From Novosphingobium percolationis (GTDB taxonomy: Bacteria; Pseudomonadota; Alphaproteobacteria; Sphingomonadales; Sphingomonadaceae): a stretch of 64,000 bases of DNA. The notes under the pieces were generated by a model that searched no databases, was not told the origin of the DNA, and saw only the letters and a program-made list of their open reading frames with translations. The stretch spans positions 124,001 to 188,000 of the forward strand of contig NZ_JAILYM010000002.1 of NCBI RefSeq assembly GCF_020179425.1, written 5' to 3'. This document shows positions 19,185 to 29,400 of this stretch, piece by piece. Both the position numbers and the translations under genes were made by a program. Numbering within the stretch: position 1 is the stretch's first letter; each line of letters starts with the position of its first letter.

Positions 19185-22100
19185 ACGCGCTGATCGAATT
19201 TGCCGTCCGGCGCTGGCAATTCTCGCTGCTGGCCTTCGCGATGGTCGTGGCGCTGGGGCTGAACGCCTTCTTCGCGATTCCGCGCACCGAGGACCCGCAG
19301 TTGTCGTTCCCCAACTTCTCGGTGGTGGCGGTGCTGCCAGGCGCGACCCCTGCGGACATGGAGCAGCAGGTCACCAAGCCGATCGAGGATGCGCTTGCCG
19401 GGCTCGATGGCCTGCGCGAAGTGCGCTCGACCACCGGCGACGGGGTGAGCGCGGTCCATTCCGAATATGTCTGGGGCACTGATCCCGAACGCAAGTACGA
19501 CGAGGTGGTGCGCGAGGTGAACGCGCTGCGCGCAACCCTGCCCGCCGGGATCGTGCGCTTCGAGGTGCAGCGGGCGCGGCCGACGGGCGTGCCGATCGTG
19601 CAGGTGGCGGTCACCAGCCCGATCCTGCCGATGCGCGCGCTCGACAAGCAGGCGCAGGACCTGCGCGATGCGCTGGCGCGCGTGCCCGGCATCCGCAAGG
19701 CCGAAGTGCTGGGCGCGCCGATCAGCGAGTTGCGCGTGGGCCTCGACAGCGCGCGCATGGCCGCGCAGGGCGTCACGCCGGGGCAGGTGATCGAGGCGCT
19801 GCGCGCAGGGGGCGCGGACACGCCGATCGGCACTGTCAATGCGGGCAACCGCCGCTTCAACGTGCGCTATGCCGGCACCTATCCCGATCTTGCCACGGTG
19901 GCGGGCCAGTCGGTGCGCGTGGATGGCGGACGTCCGGTGTTGGTGGGCGATGTGGCCCATGTCGAATGGGCACAGCGCGAGCCGACGCAGATCGTGCGCT
20001 TCGACGGCCGCCGCGCGCTTCTGGTCACCGCCGAACAGGCCGACCACCAGGACGTGCGCCAGTTGACCGACCTCGTGCGCAGCGAAATCGACCGCTTCCG
20101 CCTGACCCTGCCGGGCAGCGTGCAGTTGAAGGTGGGCTTTGTGCAGGCCGACAACGTGCGCCACCGGCTGGGTGCGCTGACGCGTGACTTCCTGCTCGCG
20201 TTCCTGATCGTGGCTATCACGCTGCTGCCGCTGGGCTGGCGCGCGGCCGGCGTGGTGATGATCTCGATCCCCGTTTCGCTGCTGATCGGCATGGGCATTC
20301 TCGCGCTGAGCGGTGTCGGACTGAACCAGATGGCGATCTCGGGCTTCGTGATCTCGCTGGGGTTGCTGGTCGACGATGCGATCGTGGTGATCGAGAACGT
20401 GGCGCGCTGGCTGCGCGAGGGCGCGGACCGGATGACCGCGGCGATCCGCGCCACGCAGCAGATCGCGCTGGCGGTGCTGGGCTGCACGGCGTGCCTGATG
20501 TTCGCCTTCCTGCCGCTAGTGGCGCTGCCCGAAGCGGCGGGCTCGTTCATCCGCTCGCTGCCGATCGCGGTGTTGGGAACGGTGCTGGGGTCGCTGATCG
20601 TGGCGATGACGCTGATGCCGTTCGCGGCCAGCCGCCTGCTTCCGCGCGATGGCGATGCGCACGGTAACGCGCTGCTGCGGGTGATGACGACGGGGATCGA
20701 GCGGGTCTATGCCCCCGTGCTGCATCGCGCGCTGGAACGGCCCAAGGCCGCGTTGGCGATCATGCTGGGGCTGTCACTGCTGTCGATCCCGCTGGTGTCG
20801 GCGATCGGCACCAGCCTGTTCCCGCCTGCCGAACTGCCGCAGTTCACGATCAAGATCGAGATGCCGCGCGGCACCGCGCTCGCTACCACCGACGCCATGG
20901 TGCGGCAGGTGGAAGCGCGGGTGCGGCGCGAGCCGGACGTGGTGTGGACCGTGGCGAGTGTGGGGCGCGGGGGGCCAAGGCTCTACTACAACGCGATCCC
21001 CACGCCCGAAGACCCGGCCACCGCCGAAGTGCAAGTGGCGTTCCGCGAATGGAACCCGCGTACCAGTCCGGGCGTGCAACAGCGGCTGCGCGCCGATTTC
21101 AACCGCATCCCCGGCGCGCGGATCAAGGTCGTCAACTTCCAGCAGGGGCCGCCGATCGAGGCGCCGATCGCGGTGCGCATCGTCGGGCCGGACATCGAGA
21201 CCCTGCGGCGGCTGGCCGACAAGGGCGAGGACCTCATGCGCGCGATGCCCGAACTGCGTGACGTGGCCAATCCCATGCGCGCGGCGCGGACAGACGTGGT
21301 GCTCGACGTGGACGAGGCGCGGGCGCGGGCGATGGGCGTGCCCGCAGGCGCGCTGCGCCAGGCGGTGCAGATCGCGCTGGGCGGGGCGAACCCGGCGATC
21401 CTGCGTGACGAGGACGGCGACGATTATCCGGTGACGGTGCGCCTGCCGATGCAGGGCCGCAACGAGATGGGCGCGTTCGACCGCGTGTTCGTGCCCACAG
21501 CCAGCGGGGGCAGCGTGCCGCTGTCCGCGCTGGCCACGGTGCGGCTGCAATCGGGCGCAGCGCAGATCGAGCGCGTGCAACGCGAACGCGCGGTGACGCT
21601 GACTTCGTACATCAAGGACGGCGTGCTTTCGAGCAAGGCGAGCGAGGCGACGCTGGCGAAGCTGCGCAGCGATCTGGTGCTGCCGCCGGGCTATGCCTTC
21701 AAGGTGGCGGGCGAGGCCGAGGCGCAGGCCCGCAGCTTCGGTGGGCTGCTCCCCGCGATCGTGGTAGCGACGGTCGGCATCCTCGCCGTGCTCGTGCTGG
21801 AATTCGGCACGTTCCGCAACGTGGTGGTGATCGCGGGCGTGGTGCCGCTGGGCTTCTTCGGCGCAGTGGGCGCGCTCTGGCTCACGGGCAACAGCCTGTC
21901 GTTCACCGCCTCGATCGGGCTGATCGCGCTGGTAGGGATCGAGATCAAGAACTCGATCCTGCTGGTCGATTTCACCGAGCAGTTGCGGCGCGACGGGCTG
22001 GGAGTGCGCGCGGCGGTGGAAAAGGCGGGCGAACTGCGCTTCCTGCCGGTGCTGCTCACCTCGGTGACGGCGATCGGCGGGCTGCTGCCGCTGGCCGTCG

Positions 22101-22276
22101 AAGGCAACGGCCTGAACGCGCCTATGGCGATCGGCATGATCGGGGGGCTGGTCACCTCGACCGTACTGGCGCGCATTGCCACGCCGGTCATGTACCTGCT
22201 GCTGGCAGAGCGGGCCGAACGCAGGCGCAAGCCGGTGATTTCGGCGCACCATGTCGAGGAAGGAGCGGTGGCATGA
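19181..22276 (+). CDS. RND efflux pump permease
   Basis: Inner-membrane proton-driven exporter of 1031 aa, the full length of the HAE-1-like or heavy-metal RND family. Twelve hydrophobic helices are placed as usual, with two large periplasmic loops. The relay residues are present: paired Asp in LGLLVDDAIVVIENVARW, and Lys in IALVGIEIKNSILLVDF. Loop motifs such as GATPADMEQQVTKPIEDAL are typical. The gene overlaps its neighbours by ATGA on both sides. Substrate cannot be read; a TetR-controlled single-locus pump fits export of drugs, dyes or aromatic compounds. Confidence 0.94.
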   Translation: MNALIEFAVRRWQFSLLAFAMVVALGLNAFFAIPRTEDPQLSFPNFSVVAVLPGATPADMEQQVTKPIEDALAGLDGLREVRSTTGDGVSAVHSEYVWGTDPERKYDEVVREVNALRATLPAGIVRFEVQRARPTGVPIVQVAVTSPILPMRALDKQAQDLRDALARVPGIRKAEVLGAPISELRVGLDSARMAAQGVTPGQVIEALRAGGADTPIGTVNAGNRRFNVRYAGTYPDLATVAGQSVRVDGGRPVLVGDVAHVEWAQREPTQIVRFDGRRALLVTAEQADHQDVRQLTDLVRSEIDRFRLTLPGSVQLKVGFVQADNVRHRLGALTRDFLLAFLIVAITLLPLGWRAAGVVMISIPVSLLIGMGILALSGVGLNQMAISGFVISLGLLVDDAIVVIENVARWLREGADRMTAAIRATQQIALAVLGCTACLMFAFLPLVALPEAAGSFIRSLPIAVLGTVLGSLIVAMTLMPFAASRLLPRDGDAHGNALLRVMTTGIERVYAPVLHRALERPKAALAIMLGLSLLSIPLVSAIGTSLFPPAELPQFTIKIEMPRGTALATTDAMVRQVEARVRREPDVVWTVASVGRGGPRLYYNAIPTPEDPATAEVQVAFREWNPRTSPGVQQRLRADFNRIPGARIKVVNFQQGPPIEAPIAVRIVGPDIETLRRLADKGEDLMRAMPELRDVANPMRAARTDVVLDVDEARARAMGVPAGALRQAVQIALGGANPAILRDEDGDDYPVTVRLPMQGRNEMGAFDRVFVPTASGGSVPLSALATVRLQSGAAQIERVQRERAVTLTSYIKDGVLSSKASEATLAKLRSDLVLPPGYAFKVAGEAEAQARSFGGLLPAIVVATVGILAVLVLEFGTFRNVVVIAGVVPLGFFGAVGALWLTGNSLSFTASIGLIALVGIEIKNSILLVDFTEQLRRDGLGVRAAVEKAGELRFLPVLLTSVTAIGGLLPLAVEGNGLNAPMAIGMIGGLVTSTVLARIATPVMYLLLAERAERRRKPVISAHHVEEGAVA

Positions 22277-23658
22277 AGCTTCTGATCGTGTTCGCGCCTC
22301 TGCTGCTGGCGGGGTGCGCCGTGGGCAGCGCCTATAACGCGCCCGCGCTGCCCGTGGCCGATGCGTGGAAGGCGGCAGCCGCGACGCCGCGCCCGGTGGC
22401 AGGCGCGTGGTGGAAGGGCTTTGGCGATCCGGCGCTCGATGCGCTGGTGGAACAGGCGCTGGCGGGCAATCCCGATATCGACGTGGCGCTGGCGCGTGTC
22501 GACCAGGCGCGCGCGGGTGCCGGGATGGCGAAGGCGGCGCAACTGCCCTCGGCCAACGTGACGGGATCGCTGGCACGCTCGCAGCAGTCGCTGGAAGATG
22601 GTCTCGGGCGGCTGGCGCGCTATGTGCCGGGGTTCGGGCGGACGCAGGCCCGCGCGCAACTGGGCGTGGAGGCGGGCTGGGACATCGATCTGGCAGGCGG
22701 TTTGCGGCGCGGGCGTGAGGCGGCGCTGGCCGACCTTGTGGCGGCGCAGGCCGGGACCGACGCCGCGCGGCTTGCGGTAGTGGGTGACCTGATCGACACC
22801 TATCTGGGGCTGAGAGGCGCAGAAGCGCAGCTGAGCGCGCTCGAACAGCGCCGGACGATCGCGCAGGAGCGGCTCGACATCATGCGCCGCCGCGTGAGCG
22901 TCGGCGAGGCCGCTACCAATGCGCTGGAGGAACCGACCGCGACGCTGGCGGTGCTCGATGCTCTACTGCCGCAGGCGCGTGGGGGCGTGGCGGTGGCCAA
23001 GGGGCGGCTGGCCATCCTCGTCGGCAAGCCCGCTTCGGCGGACCTGCCCGAACTCGCGCTGGCGAGCGGCATTCCGGCTGGGAGCGATCCGGCGGCGGGC
23101 GTGCCGTCGGACCTGCTGCGGCGGCGGCCCGATCTGGTGGTGGCCGAAGCGAAGCTGCGCGCGGCGCACGCGCGGGTGGGGCAGGCGCTGGGCGAATACT
23201 GGCCCAAGCTGAGCCTGTCGGGGATGCTGGGCTTTGCCAGCAACAGCCTGTCGAGCTTTGGCAGCGGCGATTCGAGCGTGGTGCAGGGCGCGGTGGGACT
23301 GCGCTGGCGACTGTTCGATTTCGGCCGCGTCGACGCCGAGATCGCGCGCGCCAAGGGCGCCGAGAAGGAGGCGCTGGCGAGCTATCGCTGGGCGGTGCTG
23401 CGTGGCGGGGAGCAGGTGGAAAGCGCCTTCGCCCGGTTGGCGACCGCGCGGGCCGCGCTGGCGAGCCGTCAGGATCAGGCGGCGGCGCTGGACCGGGCCG
23501 CGGCGCGGGCGGGCAAGGCCTATGCCGTGGGCGAGATCAGCCGCGACCAGTTGCGGGCCGCCCAGGCGGTGGCGCTGGATGGCGTCGATGCAGTGCGCGA
23601 CGCACAAGTGGAGGTGGGGCGCGCGGTGCTGGGCTGTCACCGCGCGCTGGGTGGCTGA
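22273..23658 (+). CDS. Efflux outer membrane channel, NodT family lipoprotein
   Basis: A TolC-like outer-membrane factor of 461 aa, the third part of the tripartite pump. The signal ends in the lipobox LLAGC (Cys near residue 15). The beginning YNAPALPVADAWKAAA, the segment WWKGFGDPALDALVEQALAG, and in the second repeat VPSDLLRRRPDLVVAEAKL are hallmarks of the NodT/OprM family. Two OEP repeats span about residues 55-240 and 275-455. The ATG overlaps the pump stop. It ends 5 bases from the convergent glutathione S-transferase stop, leaving almost no room for a terminator. Confidence 0.93.
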   Translation: MKLLIVFAPLLLAGCAVGSAYNAPALPVADAWKAAAATPRPVAGAWWKGFGDPALDALVEQALAGNPDIDVALARVDQARAGAGMAKAAQLPSANVTGSLARSQQSLEDGLGRLARYVPGFGRTQARAQLGVEAGWDIDLAGGLRRGREAALADLVAAQAGTDAARLAVVGDLIDTYLGLRGAEAQLSALEQRRTIAQERLDIMRRRVSVGEAATNALEEPTATLAVLDALLPQARGGVAVAKGRLAILVGKPASADLPELALASGIPAGSDPAAGVPSDLLRRRPDLVVAEAKLRAAHARVGQALGEYWPKLSLSGMLGFASNSLSSFGSGDSSVVQGAVGLRWRLFDFGRVDAEIARAKGAEKEALASYRWAVLRGGEQVESAFARLATARAALASRQDQAAALDRAAARAGKAYAVGEISRDQLRAAQAVALDGVDAVRDAQVEVGRAVLGCHRALGG

Positions 23659-23662
23659 CAGG

Positions 23663-24451
23663 TCAGGCGGTAAACCGCGTCAGGTCGGTGAAACGGATGT
23701 TGTCCTTCGCCAGGCCATCAAGCACCACCTCGACGCCGCCCGCGCGGATCATCCATTCGAGGCGGTGGTCGCGGTACTGGCGCTTGAACAGCCCGGCTTC
23801 GAGCAACTGGGCCACCTGGCTCATCGGTTCGACCTGCGTCTTTGCTTCGGCAAAGGTATCGGCCACCGAAGGTCGGGCGCGGATGCGGTCCAGCCAGAGC
23901 GAGAGCTGCGAGCCTTTTTCAGGCGCGAAGCCGAAGATACCCGACATCATCACGTAGGGGGCAGCGCAAATGTCCGCCCAGCCGAAGTCGGCTCCGGACA
24001 TCCAGCCGCTCGGCTGGATCTGGCGTTCGAGCCATTGCTGGAGTTGTGCGGTTTCGCGGCCCGCGACGGCGCGCAGGGCGTCCACGTTGTCGGGCGCGCG
24101 GCCGAAGAAGCGGATTTCGCCCAAGCCCCAGTTGATCGCTTCATAGTGCGTGTCGCACACTTCCTCGATCATGCGGCAGCGTGCACGTTCGAGCGCATCG
24201 GCGGGGCGCAGGGCGGGGGTGGGGTACGCGTCCTCGATATATTCGAGGATCACGGTCGAATCGTAGAGCGTGTGCGCATCGTCGACCACCAGCGCGGGCA
24301 CTTCCATGCGCGGGTTGTGGCGGGCGTAATCATCATTGTCGCCCGCGCCGATCCCTGTGGGCAGGCTTTGGGTGAAGGACAGGCCCTTTTCGCGCAACAT
24401 GATGCGCACCTTCTGGCCATAAGGAGAGAAGGGGTGGTCGTAGAGCAGCAT
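23663..24451 (-). CDS. Glutathione S-transferase family protein
   Basis: A 262-aa cytoplasmic protein. The N-terminal thioredoxin-like domain begins MLLYDHPFSPYGQKVRIML, with the cis-Pro segment MEVPALVVDD and DSTVILEYIEDAYP, the usual Ser/Glu pair that binds glutathione. The C-terminal helical domain (about residues 90-210) holds GADFGWADICAAP, close to the GST N-capping box. Ser or Tyr near residue 9-11 rather than Cys should act on the thiol. The protein is somewhat longer than most GSTs because of a C-terminal extension. Its start is 74 bases from the end of the next minus-strand gene. Confidence 0.85.
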   Translation of the reverse strand: MLLYDHPFSPYGQKVRIMLREKGLSFTQSLPTGIGAGDNDDYARHNPRMEVPALVVDDAHTLYDSTVILEYIEDAYPTPALRPADALERARCRMIEEVCDTHYEAINWGLGEIRFFGRAPDNVDALRAVAGRETAQLQQWLERQIQPSGWMSGADFGWADICAAPYVMMSGIFGFAPEKGSQLSLWLDRIRARPSVADTFAEAKTQVEPMSQVAQLLEAGLFKRQYRDHRLEWMIRAGGVEVVLDGLAKDNIRFTDLTRFTA

Positions 24452-24468
24452 GAGAAGCCTTTGCCGGG

Positions 24469-24503
24469 CAAAAAGGCGGGCGGGAGTTTGTGAACTCCCG
24501 CCC
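24469..24503 (-). terminator. Intrinsic terminator of the membrane protein gene
   Basis: An 11-bp GC-rich stem (24478-24488 with 24493-24503) with loop TGTG is followed on the minus strand by a run of five T. It lies 22 bases after the stop of the minus-strand gene at 24525-25046 and separates it from the GST gene. Confidence 0.8.
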
Positions 24504-24524
24504 CGCAGGGTGGATCTGATGCGA

Positions 24525-25046
24525 TTACGCGTTGGCGGTGCGCGCGGCGCGGCTGGCCATGACGCGGGTACCGATCAGGAAGATGCCGCCGAAATAGAGC
24601 GCGGACAGCGCAATCGACGCGAACACGTTCTGGAAGTTTTCGCCCGCCTGGATGAGCGGCGCGTTCATCACGGTGACAAACAGCATGTAGCTGGGGTTGA
24701 AGATCACCGGCAGGCGCTGCGCGATCAACAGGAACAGCGCAAGCACGATGAGGAGCAGCGCGGCAATGACCAGCCCGGTGTTGCCGGTGGCCGCGCCGAT
24801 CTGCACCATGTAGCTGGTGCCGGTGCCCGCCAGCGCGCCGATCACGGCGGCGGGCAGCTTCTTGAGGTCGGACGTATCGACCGTCGACCAGAACCACAAC
24901 AGGGTAAACCCGGCATAGAGCGGTTGCAGGTGAAGCGCGGTGCCGAGCGCAATGAACCCGGCGAGGAGGATGACAACGGCAAGCGTGATGGCCGCGGCAA
25001 TGCCGGCCGATGGCGGCGGGGCCGCCGGCGTGGATTCAGAAGACAT
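24525..25046 (-). CDS. Integral membrane protein of unknown function
   Basis: A 173-aa protein with five or six hydrophobic helices: the first at about residues 16-38 (AAITLAVVILLAGFIALGT), a pair with DTSDLKKLPAAVIGALAG between, and later TGLVIAALLLIVLALFLLIA and FASIALSALYFGGIFLIG. I chose the ATG with AAGGAG upstream; an upstream in-frame start would add 18 mostly polar residues. The size and helix layout resemble DUF1097-type small membrane proteins, but I cannot confirm this. It stands alone, with its own terminator. Confidence 0.75.
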   Translation of the reverse strand: MSSESTPAAPPPSAGIAAAITLAVVILLAGFIALGTALHLQPLYAGFTLLWFWSTVDTSDLKKLPAAVIGALAGTGTSYMVQIGAATGNTGLVIAALLLIVLALFLLIAQRLPVIFNPSYMLFVTVMNAPLIQAGENFQNVFASIALSALYFGGIFLIGTRVMASRAARTANA

Positions 25047-25194
25047 GGACCTCTCCTTGTGCGCCGGTTCGTGCCGGTCGTCTGCGCGGCATTGGGACAC
25101 GGGCGGACGCCCCTGTCAATCACTTGGTTAAGTAAAGCGATGTATTGCGCCGCAGGATTTGAACCTGTCGCAGCCGGTGCTAGGCACATGAGCC

Positions 25195-26364
25195 ATGACC
25201 GCGCAGCTTGAACCCTTCCACGCCATTTCCGTCTCCGTGCTGGCCCATCGGCTGAAGGCCGAAGGGCGCGACGTGATCCACATGGAATTCGGCCAGCCAT
25301 CGACCGGCGCGCCCGCCGCCGCCATCGCCGAGGCGCATCGCGTGCTGGACGTCGATCCGATGGGGTACTGGCAGAGCGATGCGCTGAAGGCGCGGATCGT
25401 GCGGCACTACGCCGAGACCTGCGGGGCGACGATCGCGCCCGAACAGGTGATCCTGACCAACGGGGCCTCGCCCGCGCTGGTGATGGCGCTGTCGCTGCTG
25501 TTCGATCCGGGCGCGCGGGTCGCTATCGCCCGTCCCGGCTACGTCGCCTATCGCAACAACCTGCGTGCGCTGTTCATGGAGCCGGTGGAGCTGCCCTGCG
25601 GCCCGGCCGAGCGCTACCAGATCACCGCCGCCGCGCTGGAGGCGATGAAGCCTGCGCCCCACGGCGTGATCCTGGCGAGCCCGGCCAACCCGACGGGAAC
25701 GGTGATCGCGCCCGATGAGCTGGCGCGCATCGTGGCGGTGTGCCAGCGCCGCGGCATCCGCATCATTTCCGACGAGATCTACCACGGCATCACTTATGGC
25801 GAAGCGGCGCTGTCGGTGGCGGCGCTCGACGATCAGGCGCTGATCGTGAACAGCTTTTCCAAGTACTTCAGCATGTCCGGCTGGCGGCTGGGGTGGCTGG
25901 TGGTGCCGCCTGCGCTGGTCGGGCAGGCCGTGGCGCGGATGGGCAACCTGTTCCTGACGCCGCCCTCGCTCGCCCAGCACGCGGGGCTGGTGGCGTTCGA
26001 TTGCCGCGACGAGCTGGAAGGCCACGTTGCGACGTATGCGCGCAACCGCGACCTGCTGCTGGCGGCACTGCCCGGCATGGGCCTTGCGAAGATCGCGCCG
26101 CCCGACGGGGCGTTCTATATCTGGGCAGACATCGGCCACCTGACGGACGATAGTCTTGCCTTCTGCGAGCAGCTGCTGCGCGATACCGGCGTGTGCACCG
26201 CCCCGGGGATCGACTTCGACCCGGTGGAGGGCAACCGCTTCTTCCGCATGAGCTTTGCGGTGTCGACGCCGCTGGTGGAGGAAGCGATCCGCCGTTTGAC
26301 GCCGTGGTTTGCGGCGAGGGCTGCTTCTGCTGCGGCCCACCCCGCTGCGACTGGCGCCGCCTGA
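25195..26364 (+). CDS. PLP-dependent class I/II aminotransferase
   Basis: A 389-aa fold-type I aminotransferase acting on an amino acid or keto acid; the substrate is not clear. The catalytic Lys is in NSFSKYFSMSGWRLGWLV. Other landmarks are GQPSTGAP near the start, NGASPALVMALSLL for phosphate binding, ASPANPTGTVI with the Asn that contacts PLP, SDEIYHGITYG with the Asp that pairs with the pyridine nitrogen, and a C-terminal RMSFA carrying the substrate-binding Arg. The protein begins HAISVSVLAHRL as in aspartate-type enzymes. It has its own 148-base upstream spacer and ends in an Ala-rich tail just before GC-rich palindromes. Confidence 0.9.
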   Translation: MTAQLEPFHAISVSVLAHRLKAEGRDVIHMEFGQPSTGAPAAAIAEAHRVLDVDPMGYWQSDALKARIVRHYAETCGATIAPEQVILTNGASPALVMALSLLFDPGARVAIARPGYVAYRNNLRALFMEPVELPCGPAERYQITAAALEAMKPAPHGVILASPANPTGTVIAPDELARIVAVCQRRGIRIISDEIYHGITYGEAALSVAALDDQALIVNSFSKYFSMSGWRLGWLVVPPALVGQAVARMGNLFLTPPSLAQHAGLVAFDCRDELEGHVATYARNRDLLLAALPGMGLAKIAPPDGAFYIWADIGHLTDDSLAFCEQLLRDTGVCTAPGIDFDPVEGNRFFRMSFAVSTPLVEEAIRRLTPWFAARAASAAAHPAATGAA

Positions 26365-26385
26365 CGGCGACGCAGGTGTCGCAGC

Positions 26386-26443
26386 CCCTCCCGCAAGCGG
26401 GAGGGTGCCCGGAGCTTCTTCCCCCTCCCGCAAGCGGGAGGGG
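26386..26443. repeat. Paired GC-rich palindromes, copy A
   Basis: Two dyads lie between the convergent aminotransferase and autotransporter genes: CCCTCCCGC-AA-GCGGGAGGG (26386-26405) and CCCCTCCCGC-AA-GCGGGAGGGG (26422-26443). The same core occurs as a pair at 54412-54483. It looks like a dispersed intergenic palindromic element that may also serve as a transcription terminator. Confidence 0.75.
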
Positions 26444-26480
26444 TTGGGGTGGGCCGGTTACAGCACCACCCCGTCCTTCC

Positions 26481-29400
26481 TTACATAGCGATGCTGAGCG
26501 AGGCGCGGGCCGAGTACGAGGTGCCGCCGCCTTGGGTGCGTTCGGCCCCGCCGGTCAGGCGCCAGGTGTAGTCGAGCCCGCCCTGGATCAGGCTGACCGA
26601 GCCGGTCCACGCCGACTTGATCTCCTCGGGAACGAGCGTGAAGCTGTCGCCGCTGGCGGTGGTGGCGGTAATGTCGCCCAAGTGGCCCGAGAGGCGATTG
26701 CGGCGGCCGCCTTCGACTTCGATGGTCAGCGGACGGCCTTCGTAGCCGCTCTGGCCCGCGCTCCAAGCGGCGACGAGCGTGGCCGTGCCGTTGAGCGCGC
26801 TCGAATTGCGGGCGCCGACGTTCAGCAGGATCGCGGTGTCGCCGGTTTCGGCATACTTGTTTTCGTGCAGGCGGTAGTAATCAAGCACGGCCTTGGGCTT
26901 GAGCGAGAAGCCGCCGCCGAGATCGACCTTGTACGACAGGCCGCCGGTGCCCGAAATCAGCGTGCCCTTCCAGTCGCCCGAGGCGGTGTAGGTGACCGTG
27001 GCCGCATCGACCGTGCCGGTGAATGTGCGGGTCGACTTGAACTTGTTCGTGGCGATCCCCGCCCGCGCATAGGCATAGAGCGGCCCGTGCGCGAGGCGCC
27101 AGAACGCGGCGGCTTCGTAGGTGCTGCCCTTGACCTTCTGGATATCGCCGGTCTTGGCGTTGCCCGAGACATAGAGGAACGAGGCGCCGACATTGCCGAT
27201 GCCGGTTCGGCGCTCGATCCCGGCGGAAATGCCGAAGCCGTCGGTCTTGAAGCCGTGGCCGGTCGCATCGAGCGACTGCTCGCCCTTGAAGTAGATCGGT
27301 TCGATCCAGCCGCCGACATCGCTGATCGTGAAGATCGAGCTGTCGTCGGACACGTGCTGCGCGGCCAGTCGCACGCCACGTGTGACGAGGTCGAATGCCC
27401 CGCCGTTGAACACCGGCAGCAGCTGGCCGAACTGGCTTTGCAGCGCGGCCACGTTGCTGGCCTGCAGCAGGCTCGATTGCAGGGTGGTGTAGTTGAGCGC
27501 GTTGTCGAGCAGCGCGGTATAGGCAGCGCCCTGCGCGGCGTTGAGGCCAAGCTGGTCGGCGGTCTTGCGCGAGATCGTCAGCAGCAGGTCGTTGCCCTGC
27601 GCCGCGATCGCGCCGTTGAACAGCACCGGCATGGCGAGCGCCGAGGCATCGATCGTGGCAGCGCCCGTCAGCGTGCCCGCGCTGAGCACGGTGTAGGTGC
27701 CTTCGGCCTTGGCGAGCGAGGACACCTTGGCGGTGATCTTCGCGCCGCTGGCGAAGTTCGCGGTGTTGGCGATGACCTTCGAGGCAGTGCCGGTCGCCCC
27801 ATCGACATAGACCTGCAGCGTGCCGTTCGCGCCGACATTGAGCGCGCCGACCGTGGTGGTGGTGACCGCGTTCGCGCCGAAGGTGCCGCCGTTGACGTTG
27901 ACCGCCAGCTGCGAACCGCCGGTGACGGTGCCGAGCCAGCGCGAAGCGTCGGCGAGGGTCAGCGTGCCCGCCTGATCGTTGACGATCAGCGTGCCGGTGA
28001 AGCGCGAATTGCCCGCCATATTCATCGTCGCGGTGCCGGTGCCGAAGTCGATCTGGCCGATATACTTCGAATCGTCGGCCAGCTTCACCACGTCGTCGCC
28101 CGCGCCGAGGAAGCTGTTGCCGGTGATCTTGCCGCTCTGGATGTCGAGCGTGTCGCTTCCTGCGCCGGTGTAGATGTTGCCGGTAATCGTCGTGTAGACC
28201 GTCGCCGTGTCGGGGTTGTAGCCCGTTGCCCCCTTGGCGGTGGTCTGGCTGGCGGCGTCGGTGCTGTTGAGCTTTTGCGTGATGGTCACGCCGCTGGTGT
28301 TGGCCGAGACGTCGATCGCGGCGAGGCGGTCCTCGCTCGACCCGGTAACGGTGATGTCGCCGGTGTTGGTGATCGAGGTGAGCGTGCCCGACAGGTCGCG
28401 GATGGCGTAGGATTGGCCGATGCCGGGCGAGGAGATCACCGCCTTGATCGTGCCGTCGTTGACCAGCGTGGGCACGGTCGAGCCCGCGTTGATCAGCAGC
28501 GCGACGGCCGAGGAATCGACCGTGGTGGCGGTGATCGAGCCGCCGACGCCGATGCCGCTGGCCATGGTCACGTTGCCGCCCTTGCCACCGATGACGACGC
28601 CATAGGCATTGGTCGAGGAATAGCCCGCGCTGGCCGTGACCGATCCGTCGATGCCGAGCGCATAGGTGCCGAGGCGCGTGGTGCCGCTGCCGATCGTGGT
28701 ATTGGTGGTGCCGCCAATCAGCAGGCCGGGGCTGTTGCCATAGGCGGTGATCGCGCCCGCCGTCTGGTCGCTGGCCGAGGAATCGGCCGGGGCGTAGACG
28801 AGCACGCCCTTGGCGACGTTGCCCGAGATTTCGACAATGGCCTTGCCGCTCTGCAGCGCGCTGCGCGGCAGCGACAGCGTGGTGCCACCGTCGGTGGTGA
28901 GCGAGGTCGCCTGGCCGAGCGCGCCGTTGATGCGCACCGTGCCGCCGACATCGCCGCCCACGACCAGCGCTTGCGTGCCCGCGCCGACGACCGAGACGGT
29001 GCCGCCCACCTTGACGTCGCCGGTGACGGCCGCGGTGCGAATGCCGACGCTGTTATCGCCCAGCACCTTGATGGTGCCCGTATTGGTCAGGCTGCCATCG
29101 AGTGTCGAATCGACCGCGATGCCCGCCGAGTTCAGGCCATCGAGCGTGATCGTGCCGCTGTTGGTGATCGCGCCGGTCATCGTGCCGCCGGGGCCGACAT
29201 GGATGCCATAGCGGTTGGATACGGTGGCGAGCGGGCCGTCGGCTATCGAATTGCTATCGGCGTCGGGCACCGAATAGGTCTGGGTGACGGTGATCGTGCC
29301 TGCGTTGTCGATGGTGGTGGTGACGGGGGCGACGAAGATCGCGGTGGCGTTATCGTCTTCACCGGCGGTGATCGTGCCGCCGCTGGCGACGGTCACTGTC

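Noticed and set aside
25141..25260. A tRNA gene on the minus strand suggested by the T-arm-like motif.
   Set aside because: No acceptor, D or anticodon stem could be folded with the right lengths; only the T-arm-like part fits.
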